This document shows, piece by piece, positions 7,204 through 14,283 of a stretch of 14,697 nucleotides of DNA. The stretch is from JBDUDR01 sp040002845. GTDB lineage: Bacteria; Actinomycetota; Actinomycetes; Propionibacteriales; Nocardioidaceae. The stretch is from contig JBDUDR010000061.1 in the NCBI GenBank assembly GCA_040002845.1, forward strand, positions 1 to 14,697, in the 5' to 3' direction. Below the pieces are notes generated by a model. It saw only the letters and a list, made by a program, of their open reading frames with translations. It ran no database searches and was not told where the DNA came from. Every line of letters starts with the position of its first letter. Positions within the stretch are counted from its first letter, which is position 1. The position numbers were made by a program, and so were the translations under genes.

Positions 7204-8555
7204 CCGGTCGGGCCCGACGGCCGGCGTACCACTTCGCACCACGAAAGGGCTGGATCAACGACCCGCTTGGGGTCACCTACCGTGGGGGCACGTACGACGT
7301 GTTCTACCAGTACGTTCCCGGCGCGACGACCTGGCAGCCTGCCTGCCAGTGGGGCCACGCAGTCAGCGCCGACCTCGTGACCTTTGCCGAGCAGTCCGCC
7401 GCGCTGACACCGGGTGACGGCGATGCCGGCTGCTGGTCGGGCTGCGTGGTCGCCGAGCACGACCTGATGCTCTTCACCTCGGTGACGCCACCGGACCTGT
7501 CCATCGGTCGAGTCCGGTGCGCGCGGCCCCGCGACCCCGCCTGGCGCGAATGGGCCAAGGGCTCGTACGTCGTGGACGTCCCTGCCGGCACGGGCGCCGC
7601 CGCCTTTCGGGACCCGTCCGTCTGGTGGGACAACGATGTCTGGCGGATGCTCGTCGGCGCCGCCCTGCCCGGCCGCACCGCGGCCGCGCTCACGTTCACC
7701 TCGCCGGACCTGCAGCAGTGGACGTATTCCGGCGTGTTCGCCGAGCGATCTTCGAGCGAGCGGAACGGGGCGTGGACCGGCTCCTTGTGGGAGTGTCCTC
7801 AATTGGTGCGGATCGACGGCGAGGATGTGCTGCTGGTGTCGGTCTGGGACGACGACGCGCTCCAGTACGTCGCCTGTGCCCGCGGTGTCTGCAGCGGGGG
7901 CCGTTTCGCGGCGCAGGCCTGGCAGCAGCTGACCTTCGGCGCCTACTACGCCGCGACATCCTTTTGTGATGACGAGGGAAAGCCAGCCCTGCTGCAGTGG
8001 CTCAGGGGTGTGGGCGACCCGGCAGCCGGCTGGTGCGGGGCGCTCAGCATCCCGCAGCGGTTGTCCATTCGCGAGGGTCGGGTCCTCGCCGCGCCGCATC
8101 CGCGGGTGGCAGCCGCCCGTGCCCGCGAGGTCATGTCCGTGCGTCCGGTCGCTGCAGGGGAACCGGTCGCGTTGCCGTCGTGGCACTGCGAGGTCGTCCT
8201 CCGACCGCGGCACGACACCGACGTCGTCCGGCTCGCGTTCAGTAGTCAGCGCAATGGCAGTGACCCGGCGGTGACGCTGACCCTCGACTGGGAGCAAGCA
8301 CAGTTCTCCCTGGCCGCGCCAGATGCAGAGGATGATGTGTCAGGCCCGCTGGACCAGCGCCGGTCAGAGGTCACCCTGCTGCTGGACGGCTGTCTTGCCG
8401 AGGCCTACCTCGGTCGCTCCGGCGTCGTGGCTGTGCCGATCCGGCCTGCGACAGCCGTCATCGGGTGGCTGCGCGTCGCGTCATCCGGGGGCCGGGCCGA
8501 CGACGATCCGCTGGTCGGCGTCTGGGACCTCACCCGAGAGCCGCGAGCAGACTAG
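7200..8555 (+). CDS. GH32 beta-fructofuranosidase (invertase-like), cytoplasmic
   Basis: This 451-residue protein carries the three GH32 catalytic motifs. The nucleophile is D21 in WINDPLG (usually WMNDPNG), the transition-state stabiliser is D138 in FRDPSV, and the acid/base is E198 in WECPQL. WGHAVSADL (51-59) and CWSGC (78-82, usually WSGS) are also typical. The five-bladed propeller is followed by a C-terminal beta-sandwich (about 310-445). There is no signal peptide, so it hydrolyses imported fructosides such as sucrose or raffinose inside the cell. Start GTG 7200 overlaps the previous stop as GTGA and the protein begins close to the first motif, as usual; no strong ribosome site is seen, so coupling is likely. 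The WINDPLG change might alter specificity. Confidence 0.92.
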   Translation: MTGRARRPAYHFAPRKGWINDPLGVTYRGGTYDVFYQYVPGATTWQPACQWGHAVSADLVTFAEQSAALTPGDGDAGCWSGCVVAEHDLMLFTSVTPPDLSIGRVRCARPRDPAWREWAKGSYVVDVPAGTGAAAFRDPSVWWDNDVWRMLVGAALPGRTAAALTFTSPDLQQWTYSGVFAERSSSERNGAWTGSLWECPQLVRIDGEDVLLVSVWDDDALQYVACARGVCSGGRFAAQAWQQLTFGAYYAATSFCDDEGKPALLQWLRGVGDPAAGWCGALSIPQRLSIREGRVLAAPHPRVAAARAREVMSVRPVAAGEPVALPSWHCEVVLRPRHDTDVVRLAFSSQRNGSDPAVTLTLDWEQAQFSLAAPDAEDDVSGPLDQRRSEVTLLLDGCLAEAYLGRSGVVAVPIRPATAVIGWLRVASSGGRADDDPLVGVWDLTREPRAD

Positions 8556-8573
8556 TGCCGCGTCAGGCACTAG
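8552..8573. terminator. Bidirectional hairpin terminator holding both convergent stop codons
   Basis: CTAGTGCC (8552-8559) and GGCACTAG (8566-8573) form a perfect 8-bp stem with a 6-nt loop. The left arm contains the TAG stop of the GH32 gene (8553-8555) and the right arm the TAG stop of the minus-strand aminomutase gene (8570-8572). No T-tract flanks it on either side. It is the only DNA between the two operons and so the likely two-way terminator. Confidence 0.65.
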
Positions 8574-9979
8574 CCGGTAACCAGCTCTACGGCAGCACGC
8601 TGGCTGCTTGCGGCAAGCAGATCCGCGCGCGCCAGGCTGTCCCCGGCCTGCTGGCGCCACCAAGCCTGTCCCTGCGCCGGCAGCGTGTAGATCGGGTCGT
8701 AGTACTCATAGCGCCGGGTCAGCGCGTCCGGGGCGATCTCTTCGATGCCGGTGCGGTAATTCTTGGTCCAGTACGAGATGCCATGCACCTCGTCGTAGTC
8801 CTCCAACTGGTGCACCCAGCGCTTGCCGACGTAGGGGACGTCGCACACGATCCGCGGGGTGGCGAAGCCGGGAAGGTAGCCCATGATGCCGTGCTGCAAA
8901 GCTCTGGCCTCGCCGACCGAGACCCGCCAGTGCTCGCTGTTGGGAATCATGTCGCACAGGTAGAAGTAGTAGGGCATCACAGCGGCCTCGTCGAGCAATG
9001 CGAAGCACAGGTCAAGTAGTTGTCCCTCGGTGGCGTTGACGCCGCGCAGCAGCACTCCCTGGTTGCGCACGTCGCGGACGCCCACCTCGAGCATCTTCTT
9101 CGCCGCTTGGGCGACCAACGGGGTGACCGATTGTGCGGCGTTGACGTGTGTGTGGATCGCGAGGTGCACACCGCGCCGTCGAGCGGTCGTGGCCAGGCGC
9201 TCCATCCCGGCGACCACATCCTCCTGCAGCCAGTGCTGCGGCAGTCCCATGAGTGCCTTGGTAGCCAGCCGGATGTCGCGGATGTTGTCGATCGCGAGTA
9301 GCCGGTCGATGAAGGCCTCGAGGTTCCTGAACGGCATGTTGGCAACGTCCCCGCCGGAGACGACGACATCGCGCACACCGGGGGAGCGCTGCAGGTAGTC
9401 GATCATCGCGTCGTAGCGGGAGACCGGCTTGAGCTCGAACTTCATCTTCTGCACAGTGGGGGTGGAGTTGCCGACCAGGTCCATCCGGGTGCAGTGCCCG
9501 CAGTACTGCGGGCACGTCGGCAGCAACTCGGCAAGCACCTTGGTGGGGTAGCGGTGGGTCAGCCCCTCCGCCACCCACATCTCCGCCTCGTGCAGCGAGT
9601 CCCTCGAGGCGTGCGGGTGCGACGGCCAGTCCGTGCGTCGGTCGGAATATGTCGGCAGCATGTAGCGCCGCACCGGGTCGGCATACATCGCCTCGGTGCG
9701 GGGCAGCTCGTCGGGCACCATCGTGTTGACCATCTGGGGTGGCAGCAGGATCGACATGGTGGCCCGCTCGGACTGGTCGCGCTCCACGTCGGCGTAGAAC
9801 TCCTCGCTCAGCAGGCCGTCGTAGACCTGGCGCAACTGCCGCACGCTCTTCACGCAGTGCGCGCGCTGCCACTGCGCGTTGCCCCACTCAGCCGCCGTGA
9901 CGTCGCGCCACACCGGCAGTCTCCGCCAGTCAGGCTCGACCAACTCGCGCCGCCGGTACACGTAGGGCTGACCGCTCAC
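8570..9979 (-). CDS. kamA: KamA-family radical SAM aminomutase (lysine 2,3-aminomutase-like)
   Basis: This 469-residue protein has the radical-SAM cluster motif C156-x3-C160-x2-C163, followed by T-R165, the arginine that holds the substrate carboxylate in lysine 2,3-aminomutase. SGGD (208-211) is the SAM-binding motif, and K386 in VPYVGK is the probable PLP lysine. The family converts L-lysine to L-beta-lysine. GTG 9979 has GGAGG 6 nt upstream; the frame stays open further but would run through the promoter region into the divergent gene. By hand alignment to the clostridial enzyme, D293 (in GVND) is A316 here while D330 is kept as D343, and the PLP loop PGGGGK is PYVGK. The lysine context supports beta-lysine formation, but the variant site leaves the substrate open. 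Confidence 0.85.
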   Translation of the reverse strand: MSGQPYVYRRRELVEPDWRRLPVWRDVTAAEWGNAQWQRAHCVKSVRQLRQVYDGLLSEEFYADVERDQSERATMSILLPPQMVNTMVPDELPRTEAMYADPVRRYMLPTYSDRRTDWPSHPHASRDSLHEAEMWVAEGLTHRYPTKVLAELLPTCPQYCGHCTRMDLVGNSTPTVQKMKFELKPVSRYDAMIDYLQRSPGVRDVVVSGGDVANMPFRNLEAFIDRLLAIDNIRDIRLATKALMGLPQHWLQEDVVAGMERLATTARRRGVHLAIHTHVNAAQSVTPLVAQAAKKMLEVGVRDVRNQGVLLRGVNATEGQLLDLCFALLDEAAVMPYYFYLCDMIPNSEHWRVSVGEARALQHGIMGYLPGFATPRIVCDVPYVGKRWVHQLEDYDEVHGISYWTKNYRTGIEEIAPDALTRRYEYYDPIYTLPAQGQAWWRQQAGDSLARADLLAASSQRAAVELVTG

Positions 9980-10012
9980 CTCAGACCTCCCCGGATAAGG
10001 CACACTGTACGG

Positions 10013-10018
10013 GCAAGC
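10013..10018 (-). promoter_or_regulatory. Weak -10-like box upstream of the aminomutase gene
   Basis: On the minus strand the sequence reads TATGCT, about 34 nt before the GTG start. A second box, TACAGT, lies closer to the gene. Neither has a clear -35 at 16-18 bp. The intergenic region 9980-10115 must contain divergent promoters, but this assignment is weak. Confidence 0.2.
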
Positions 10019-10052
10019 ATAGACAAGATCATACGGCCAAACCGCCCGAAGA

Positions 10053-10068
10053 CCGGAAGATCTTTCGG
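10053..10068. promoter_or_regulatory. Near-palindrome in the divergent lysine-gene promoter region
   Basis: CCGGAAGA-TCTTTCGG is symmetric except for one mismatched pair (G10056 against T10065, a wobble pair if transcribed). It lies in the 136-bp gap between the divergent aminomutase and dehydrogenase genes, just upstream of the plus-strand promoter candidate. It is a candidate operator for co-regulating both directions. Confidence 0.35.
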
Positions 10069-10097
10069 TTGCTCGGGGACGCGCGAGAGCGAACGAT
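10069..10097 (+). promoter_or_regulatory. Candidate promoter for the kdd operon
   Basis: TTGCTC (10069-10074) and AACGAT (10092-10097) are separated by exactly 17 bp and would start transcription about 12 nt before the dehydrogenase ATG. Matches to consensus are partial (TTG at -35; A and T at -10). Confidence 0.25.
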
Positions 10098-10115
10098 GGA
10101 ACGAAGGCTGAGTTG

Positions 10116-11177
10116 ATGACGTCCGGGGCACCGCTGCGCACCGACTCGTCCCCCATCGGCCTGCACCGCGTGGTGTCACCGGCCGGGGTGCTACCGCAGG
10201 CGGCCGACATACTCGATGCCTCCCCCCGACTGTGGGCCGATGAGGTCCGGATCTCCGTGGAGCGACTCAATCTCGACGCTGCGTCGTTCCGCCAGTTGCG
10301 TGACCAGTACGGCGATCCAGACGGCAGCGGCATGCGCGCGGCGGTGCTCGACATCGTGCGCCGGCGCGGCAAGATGCACAATCCCGTCACCGGATCGGGC
10401 GGCATGCTCGTGGGTGTCGTCGACGAGGCAGGGCCCGACTCGCCACTCGGCCTGTCCGCCGGGGATCGGGTGGCCAGCCTTGTCTCGCTCACCCTGACAC
10501 CGTTGGCGATCACTAATGGACTGGCCGGCTGGGACGGCCGGCACGAGCAGGTCCCTGCCGGCGGTCACGCCATCCTCTTCGGCCGCTCGATCGCTGCAAG
10601 GTTGCCGGCAGACGTCCCGACGCCGCTGGCGCTGGCAGCACTCGACGTCTGCGGCGCTCCGGCCCTGACTGCCCGGGTTGTGCGGTCCTATGCCGACCGG
10701 GGTTCCGCCCCGGCCGTCGCGGTCATCGGCGCGGCGGGCAAGAGCGGCTCGTTGTCCCTGGCCGCCGCTCGTCGCGCCGGGGCACGCCGTCTCGTGGGGG
10801 TGGTCCCCACCGGGGCCGAAGCCGCGGCACTGCGTGACGCGGGGCTGGCCGACGAGGTCGTCCTGGCCGACGCCCGCGACGCGGTGGGCCTGGCCGCGGC
10901 AGTCGGGCAGCCCGTCGAGGTCTGCGTGGTCTGCGTCGACGTGTCCGGTTGTGAGGGTGGTGCCATCTTGTCGACTGCCCCGGGCGGCACCGTGGTGTTC
11001 TTCTCGATGGCCACCTCCTTCACAGCGGCTGCCCTGAGCGCGGAGGGGCTGGCCGCCGATGTGACGCTGCTGATCGGCAACGGCTTCGTCCCCGGGCACG
11101 CAGAACTGGCGCTGCGGCTGGTGCGCGAGGACGCCGGCGTGGCCGGACTGTTCGCCGCCCGCCTGGCCGGCTCATGA
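10116..11177 (+). CDS. kdd: L-erythro-3,5-diaminohexanoate dehydrogenase
   Basis: The 353-residue length and layout match Kdd, which oxidatively deaminates 3,5-diaminohexanoate to 5-amino-3-oxohexanoate with NAD(P)+ in the lysine fermentation pathway. An N-terminal domain with GKMHNPVTGSGGMLVG (85-100) precedes a Rossmann domain whose dinucleotide loop is VIGAAGKSGSLS (203-214). The family signature continues with PGGTVVFFSMATSFTAAALSAEG. ATG 10116 has AAGG about 8 nt upstream; the in-frame TTG just before it (10113) is less likely. The stop overlaps the next start as ATGA. Presence beside kamD and kamE makes the assignment strong. Confidence 0.93.
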   Translation: MTSGAPLRTDSSPIGLHRVVSPAGVLPQAADILDASPRLWADEVRISVERLNLDAASFRQLRDQYGDPDGSGMRAAVLDIVRRRGKMHNPVTGSGGMLVGVVDEAGPDSPLGLSAGDRVASLVSLTLTPLAITNGLAGWDGRHEQVPAGGHAILFGRSIAARLPADVPTPLALAALDVCGAPALTARVVRSYADRGSAPAVAVIGAAGKSGSLSLAAARRAGARRLVGVVPTGAEAAALRDAGLADEVVLADARDAVGLAAAVGQPVEVCVVCVDVSGCEGGAILSTAPGGTVVFFSMATSFTAAALSAEGLAADVTLLIGNGFVPGHAELALRLVREDAGVAGLFAARLAGS

Positions 11178-12709
11178 GCAGCTTGCTCTATCGCGGCGGC
11201 ACCGTGCGCTGCCGAGGTGGCGCACCGGCTGCTGCCATGCTGGTCGACGGCGACACGATCGCCTGGGTCGGCGCGGATAGAGCGGCACCGGACGCCGACA
11301 GCGTGGTCGACCTGCACGGGTCGCTCGTGACCCCGGCGTTCGTCGACGCCCACGTGCACTGCACGGCGACCGGCCTCGCCCTGGACGGGCTGGATCTCGG
11401 TTCGTCGAGGGATTTGAGCGACGCTCTGCGCCGGCTGGAGAAACACGTCCGCCGCAACGGCGGGGCCCCGGTGCTCGGGCATGGGTGGGACGAGACGCGG
11501 TGGCCCGAGGGGCGCCCGCCGACCCGCCAGGAGATCGACCGGGCGTGCTACGGCGGCGTCGTCTACCTGTCGCGGGTCGACTCGCACTCTGCCGTCGTGT
11601 CCTCTGCCCTGCTGTCAGCTGTGCCCGAGGCCCGTGGACTGCCCGGTTTCGATGACTCCGGCTGGCTGCGCCAGGAGGCGCACCATGCCGCGCGGCGGGC
11701 CGCCCGGGAGACCCTCTCGCCAGGCCAACGGGCAGCCGCCCAGCGGGCCACCCGGCGGCGCGCTGCCGAGCTCGGGATCGCCTGCCTGCAGGAGATGGCC
11801 GGGCCAGACATCTCCGGGGCCGACGATCTGCGCGCGCTGCTGAGCCTGGCTCGGCAGGAGCCGGGCCCGGAGGTGATCGCCTATTGGGGAGAGCTCGGCG
11901 GCATCGCGGCGGCGCGGGAGCTCGGAGCGGTCGGTGCGGGCGGCGACCTGTTCATGGACGGCTCGATCGGTTCGCACACCGCCAACGTCAGCCGTCGGTA
12001 TGTCGACAAGGGAACAGTCGGTCATCTGTACCTCGATGTCGAGGACACCGTCGCGCACATCGTGGCCTGTGTGGGGGCCGATCTCCCTGCCGGTTTTCAC
12101 GCCATCGGCGACAATGCCCTTCACGTCCTGGTCAACGAGTGCTACGCCGCGGCGCGCCTGGCGATGGGTGACCACTGGCCACCAGCCACGAGGCACCGGG
12201 TGGAGCACGCCGAGATGGTCGATGACCGGCTCATCGCCAACATGGCCGGTCACGGCATCGTGGCCAGTGTCCAGCCTGCCTTCGACGCGGCGTGGGGCGG
12301 CGTGGACGGCATGTACGCTCAGCGCCTCGGCCGTGATCGCGCGCTCGCGATGAACCCGTTCGCCAAGTTCGTCGCGGCCGGCGTGACCATGGCTTTCGGC
12401 TCGGACTCCCCGGTGACCTCGCTCGACCCGTGGGGGACCGTGCGGGCCGCGGTGCACCACCGCACTCCCGGAGCCGGCGTCACCGCCGAGCAGGCTTTCG
12501 CTGCGCACACCAGAGGCGGCTGGTTCGCCGCCGGACGCGACGGCGAGGGCGACATCGCCACTGATGCCCCCGCCACCTTCGCCGTTTGGGACGGTGTGCC
12601 GCCCGGTGAGACCATGCCCGATCTGACTCCCGGTGCGGCGTTGCCCACGTGTCTTCGCACAGTCGTGCGCGGTGTCACCATCCACGACTTGGAAGGAGCC
12701 TTGCCGTGA
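11174..12709 (+). CDS. Amidohydrolase family 3 (YtcJ-like), substrate unknown
   Basis: This 511-residue protein shows the composite fold of YtcJ-type amidohydrolases: a beta-sandwich from both ends (VDGDTIAWVG; APATFAVWDG) and a metal-dependent barrel. Metal and active-site motifs in order are H60-V-H62, RVDSHSA (134-140), MDGSIGSHTA (261-270), HAIGDNA (309-315), RVEHAE (342-347) and GSDSPV (409-414). The lysine that often stands three residues before the DG of the third motif is aspartate here (D258). Family members cleave N-acyl or N-formyl amides, among others. No signal peptide is seen, so it is cytosolic. It overlaps kdd (ATGA) and kamD (GTGA), so it is made with the lysine pathway and may act on an N-acylated or lactam form of an intermediate (inference). 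Confidence 0.88.
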   Translation: MSSLLYRGGTVRCRGGAPAAAMLVDGDTIAWVGADRAAPDADSVVDLHGSLVTPAFVDAHVHCTATGLALDGLDLGSSRDLSDALRRLEKHVRRNGGAPVLGHGWDETRWPEGRPPTRQEIDRACYGGVVYLSRVDSHSAVVSSALLSAVPEARGLPGFDDSGWLRQEAHHAARRAARETLSPGQRAAAQRATRRRAAELGIACLQEMAGPDISGADDLRALLSLARQEPGPEVIAYWGELGGIAAARELGAVGAGGDLFMDGSIGSHTANVSRRYVDKGTVGHLYLDVEDTVAHIVACVGADLPAGFHAIGDNALHVLVNECYAAARLAMGDHWPPATRHRVEHAEMVDDRLIANMAGHGIVASVQPAFDAAWGGVDGMYAQRLGRDRALAMNPFAKFVAAGVTMAFGSDSPVTSLDPWGTVRAAVHHRTPGAGVTAEQAFAAHTRGGWFAAGRDGEGDIATDAPATFAVWDGVPPGETMPDLTPGAALPTCLRTVVRGVTIHDLEGALP

Positions 12710-14283
12710 GCGGCCAGGGAAAACTACGGCTGGACGCCCGTACGCTCGTCAAGGCCCGCCACCTCGCGGCCAAGGCGGCCGATCCGGTGATCGCCATGGC
12801 CCGCACCCACACGACGGTGTCGGTGGAGCGGGCCACCCTGCGGCTGGCCGGCCTGACCGGGACCGACCCCGGCTTCGCCGGCGGCGAAACCCCGTGGGTG
12901 AACCGGGTGGTCGACATTGTTCGCGAGCAGGTCGGCCTGGAGCACGGGGTCGCCCTGCCGGTCTGGCACGAGTTGCGCACCGGGGGGTATGCCGGCCTGG
13001 GCGGGCTGGCCGAAAAGGTCGGCGCGGGCTCGGTGAAGTTCACGATCCCCACCGGGCGGGATGCCGACCGCGCCCGACACGCGGCGGCCAAGGCGGTCAG
13101 TGCCGGTATCGCCCGCATCGACCGCAACCGGCGCGAACGCGATCGGCTGGTCAAGCGGCTCGGCGACCCGCAGCAGAAGCCCTGGATCTACCTGATCGTC
13201 GCCACCGGTGACATCTACGAGGACATTCCCCAGGCACAGGCGGCCGCCCGCGAGGGAGCGGACGTCGTCGCCGTGATCCGCTCGACCGGTCAGTCCCTTT
13301 TGGACTACGTACCCGAGGGCGCGACGCGGCAGGGCTACGCGGGCACGTACGCCACACAGGAGAACTTTCGGCTCATGCGCGCCGCCCTGGACGAAGTCAG
13401 CGCGGAGGTCGGGCGTTATGTCAGATTGACCAACTACGCCTCCGGGCTCTGCATGCCGGAGATCGCTGCTTTGGCCGGGCTGGAGCGGCTGGACATGATG
13501 CTCAACGACTCGATGTACGGCATCCTGTTCCGCGACATCAACCCGCGACGCACCTTCATCGACCAGCGGTTCAGCAGGATGGTGCACGCGCGCGCCGGGA
13601 TCATCATCAACACCGGCGAGGACAACTACCTGACCACCGCGGATGCGGTAGAGGCGGCGCACACCGTCACCGTCAGTCAATTGCTCAACGAGCACTTCGC
13701 CAAGGAGGCCGGGCTGGCCGACTGGCAGCTCGGCCTCGGTCACGCCTTTGAGATCAACCCCGATCTGCCGGACTCCTTCCGCCTGGAACTCGCGCACGCG
13801 CTGCTGGCCCGCGAGCTGTTCCCGGAAGCTCCGCTGAAGTGGATGCCGCCCACCAAGCACATGACCGGCGACGTCTTCCGCGGCTACCTGCTCGACGGGT
13901 TCTTCAACCTCGTCGGCGCGATGACCGGGCAGGGCATCCTGCTTGTCGGGATGATGACCGAGGCGGTCGTGACTCCGTTGCTGTCCGACAGGGACCTGGC
14001 ACTGCAGAACGTGCGCTACGTGCTGTCGGCCTGCGGCGGGCTGGCCGAGGACTTCCACCCGCCGCGCGACGGCTTCATCGCCAACCGCGCCCGGCAGGTG
14101 CTCGGTGAGGCGGTCGACCTGCTGGCCGATATTGCCGACGACGGCCTGATGAACGCAATAGCCGACGGCACCTTCGGCATCACCAGACGCCCGGCCGACG
14201 GCGGCAAGGGCCTCGACGGCGTGGTCGCGCACGCCGACGGCTACTACAACCCGGCAATCGAGCTTCTGGAGGCCGGCGCATGA
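12706..14283 (+). CDS. kamD: Lysine 5,6-aminomutase alpha subunit
   Basis: At 525 residues it matches the large subunit of beta-lysine/D-lysine 5,6-aminomutase (about 516 in clostridia), an adenosylcobalamin- and PLP-dependent enzyme that moves the terminal amino group to C5. The alpha chain forms the PLP-binding barrel. Conserved stretches include YLIVATGDIYEDIPQA (162-177), VIRSTGQSLLDYVPEG (190-205), NYASGLCMPEIA (243-254), INTGEDNYLTT (301-311) and MPPTKHMTGDVFRGY (380-394). GTG 12706 overlaps the previous stop as GTGA with GGAAGGA upstream; an ATG at 12649 would lie inside the amidohydrolase gene. The product of the upstream step, beta-lysine, is its expected substrate, giving 3,5-diaminohexanoate for Kdd. 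Confidence 0.95.
   Translation: MSGQGKLRLDARTLVKARHLAAKAADPVIAMARTHTTVSVERATLRLAGLTGTDPGFAGGETPWVNRVVDIVREQVGLEHGVALPVWHELRTGGYAGLGGLAEKVGAGSVKFTIPTGRDADRARHAAAKAVSAGIARIDRNRRERDRLVKRLGDPQQKPWIYLIVATGDIYEDIPQAQAAAREGADVVAVIRSTGQSLLDYVPEGATRQGYAGTYATQENFRLMRAALDEVSAEVGRYVRLTNYASGLCMPEIAALAGLERLDMMLNDSMYGILFRDINPRRTFIDQRFSRMVHARAGIIINTGEDNYLTTADAVEAAHTVTVSQLLNEHFAKEAGLADWQLGLGHAFEINPDLPDSFRLELAHALLARELFPEAPLKWMPPTKHMTGDVFRGYLLDGFFNLVGAMTGQGILLVGMMTEAVVTPLLSDRDLALQNVRYVLSACGGLAEDFHPPRDGFIANRARQVLGEAVDLLADIADDGLMNAIADGTFGITRRPADGGKGLDGVVAHADGYYNPAIELLEAGA

Noticed and set aside
6573..8297. Long open frame on the minus strand opposite the membrane protein and GH32 genes
   Set aside because: Composition is Arg/Pro/Gly-rich with no domain, and it crosses two well-supported genes on the other strand.
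9980..10513. N-terminal extension of the KamA reading frame to an upstream ATG
   Set aside because: It would run through the divergent promoter region and deep into kdd; GTG 9979 has a GGAGG at ideal spacing and gives the family length.
12724..14232. Long open frame on the minus strand opposite kamD
   Set aside because: It mirrors the kamD codons, has no motif, and kamD is conserved along its full length.
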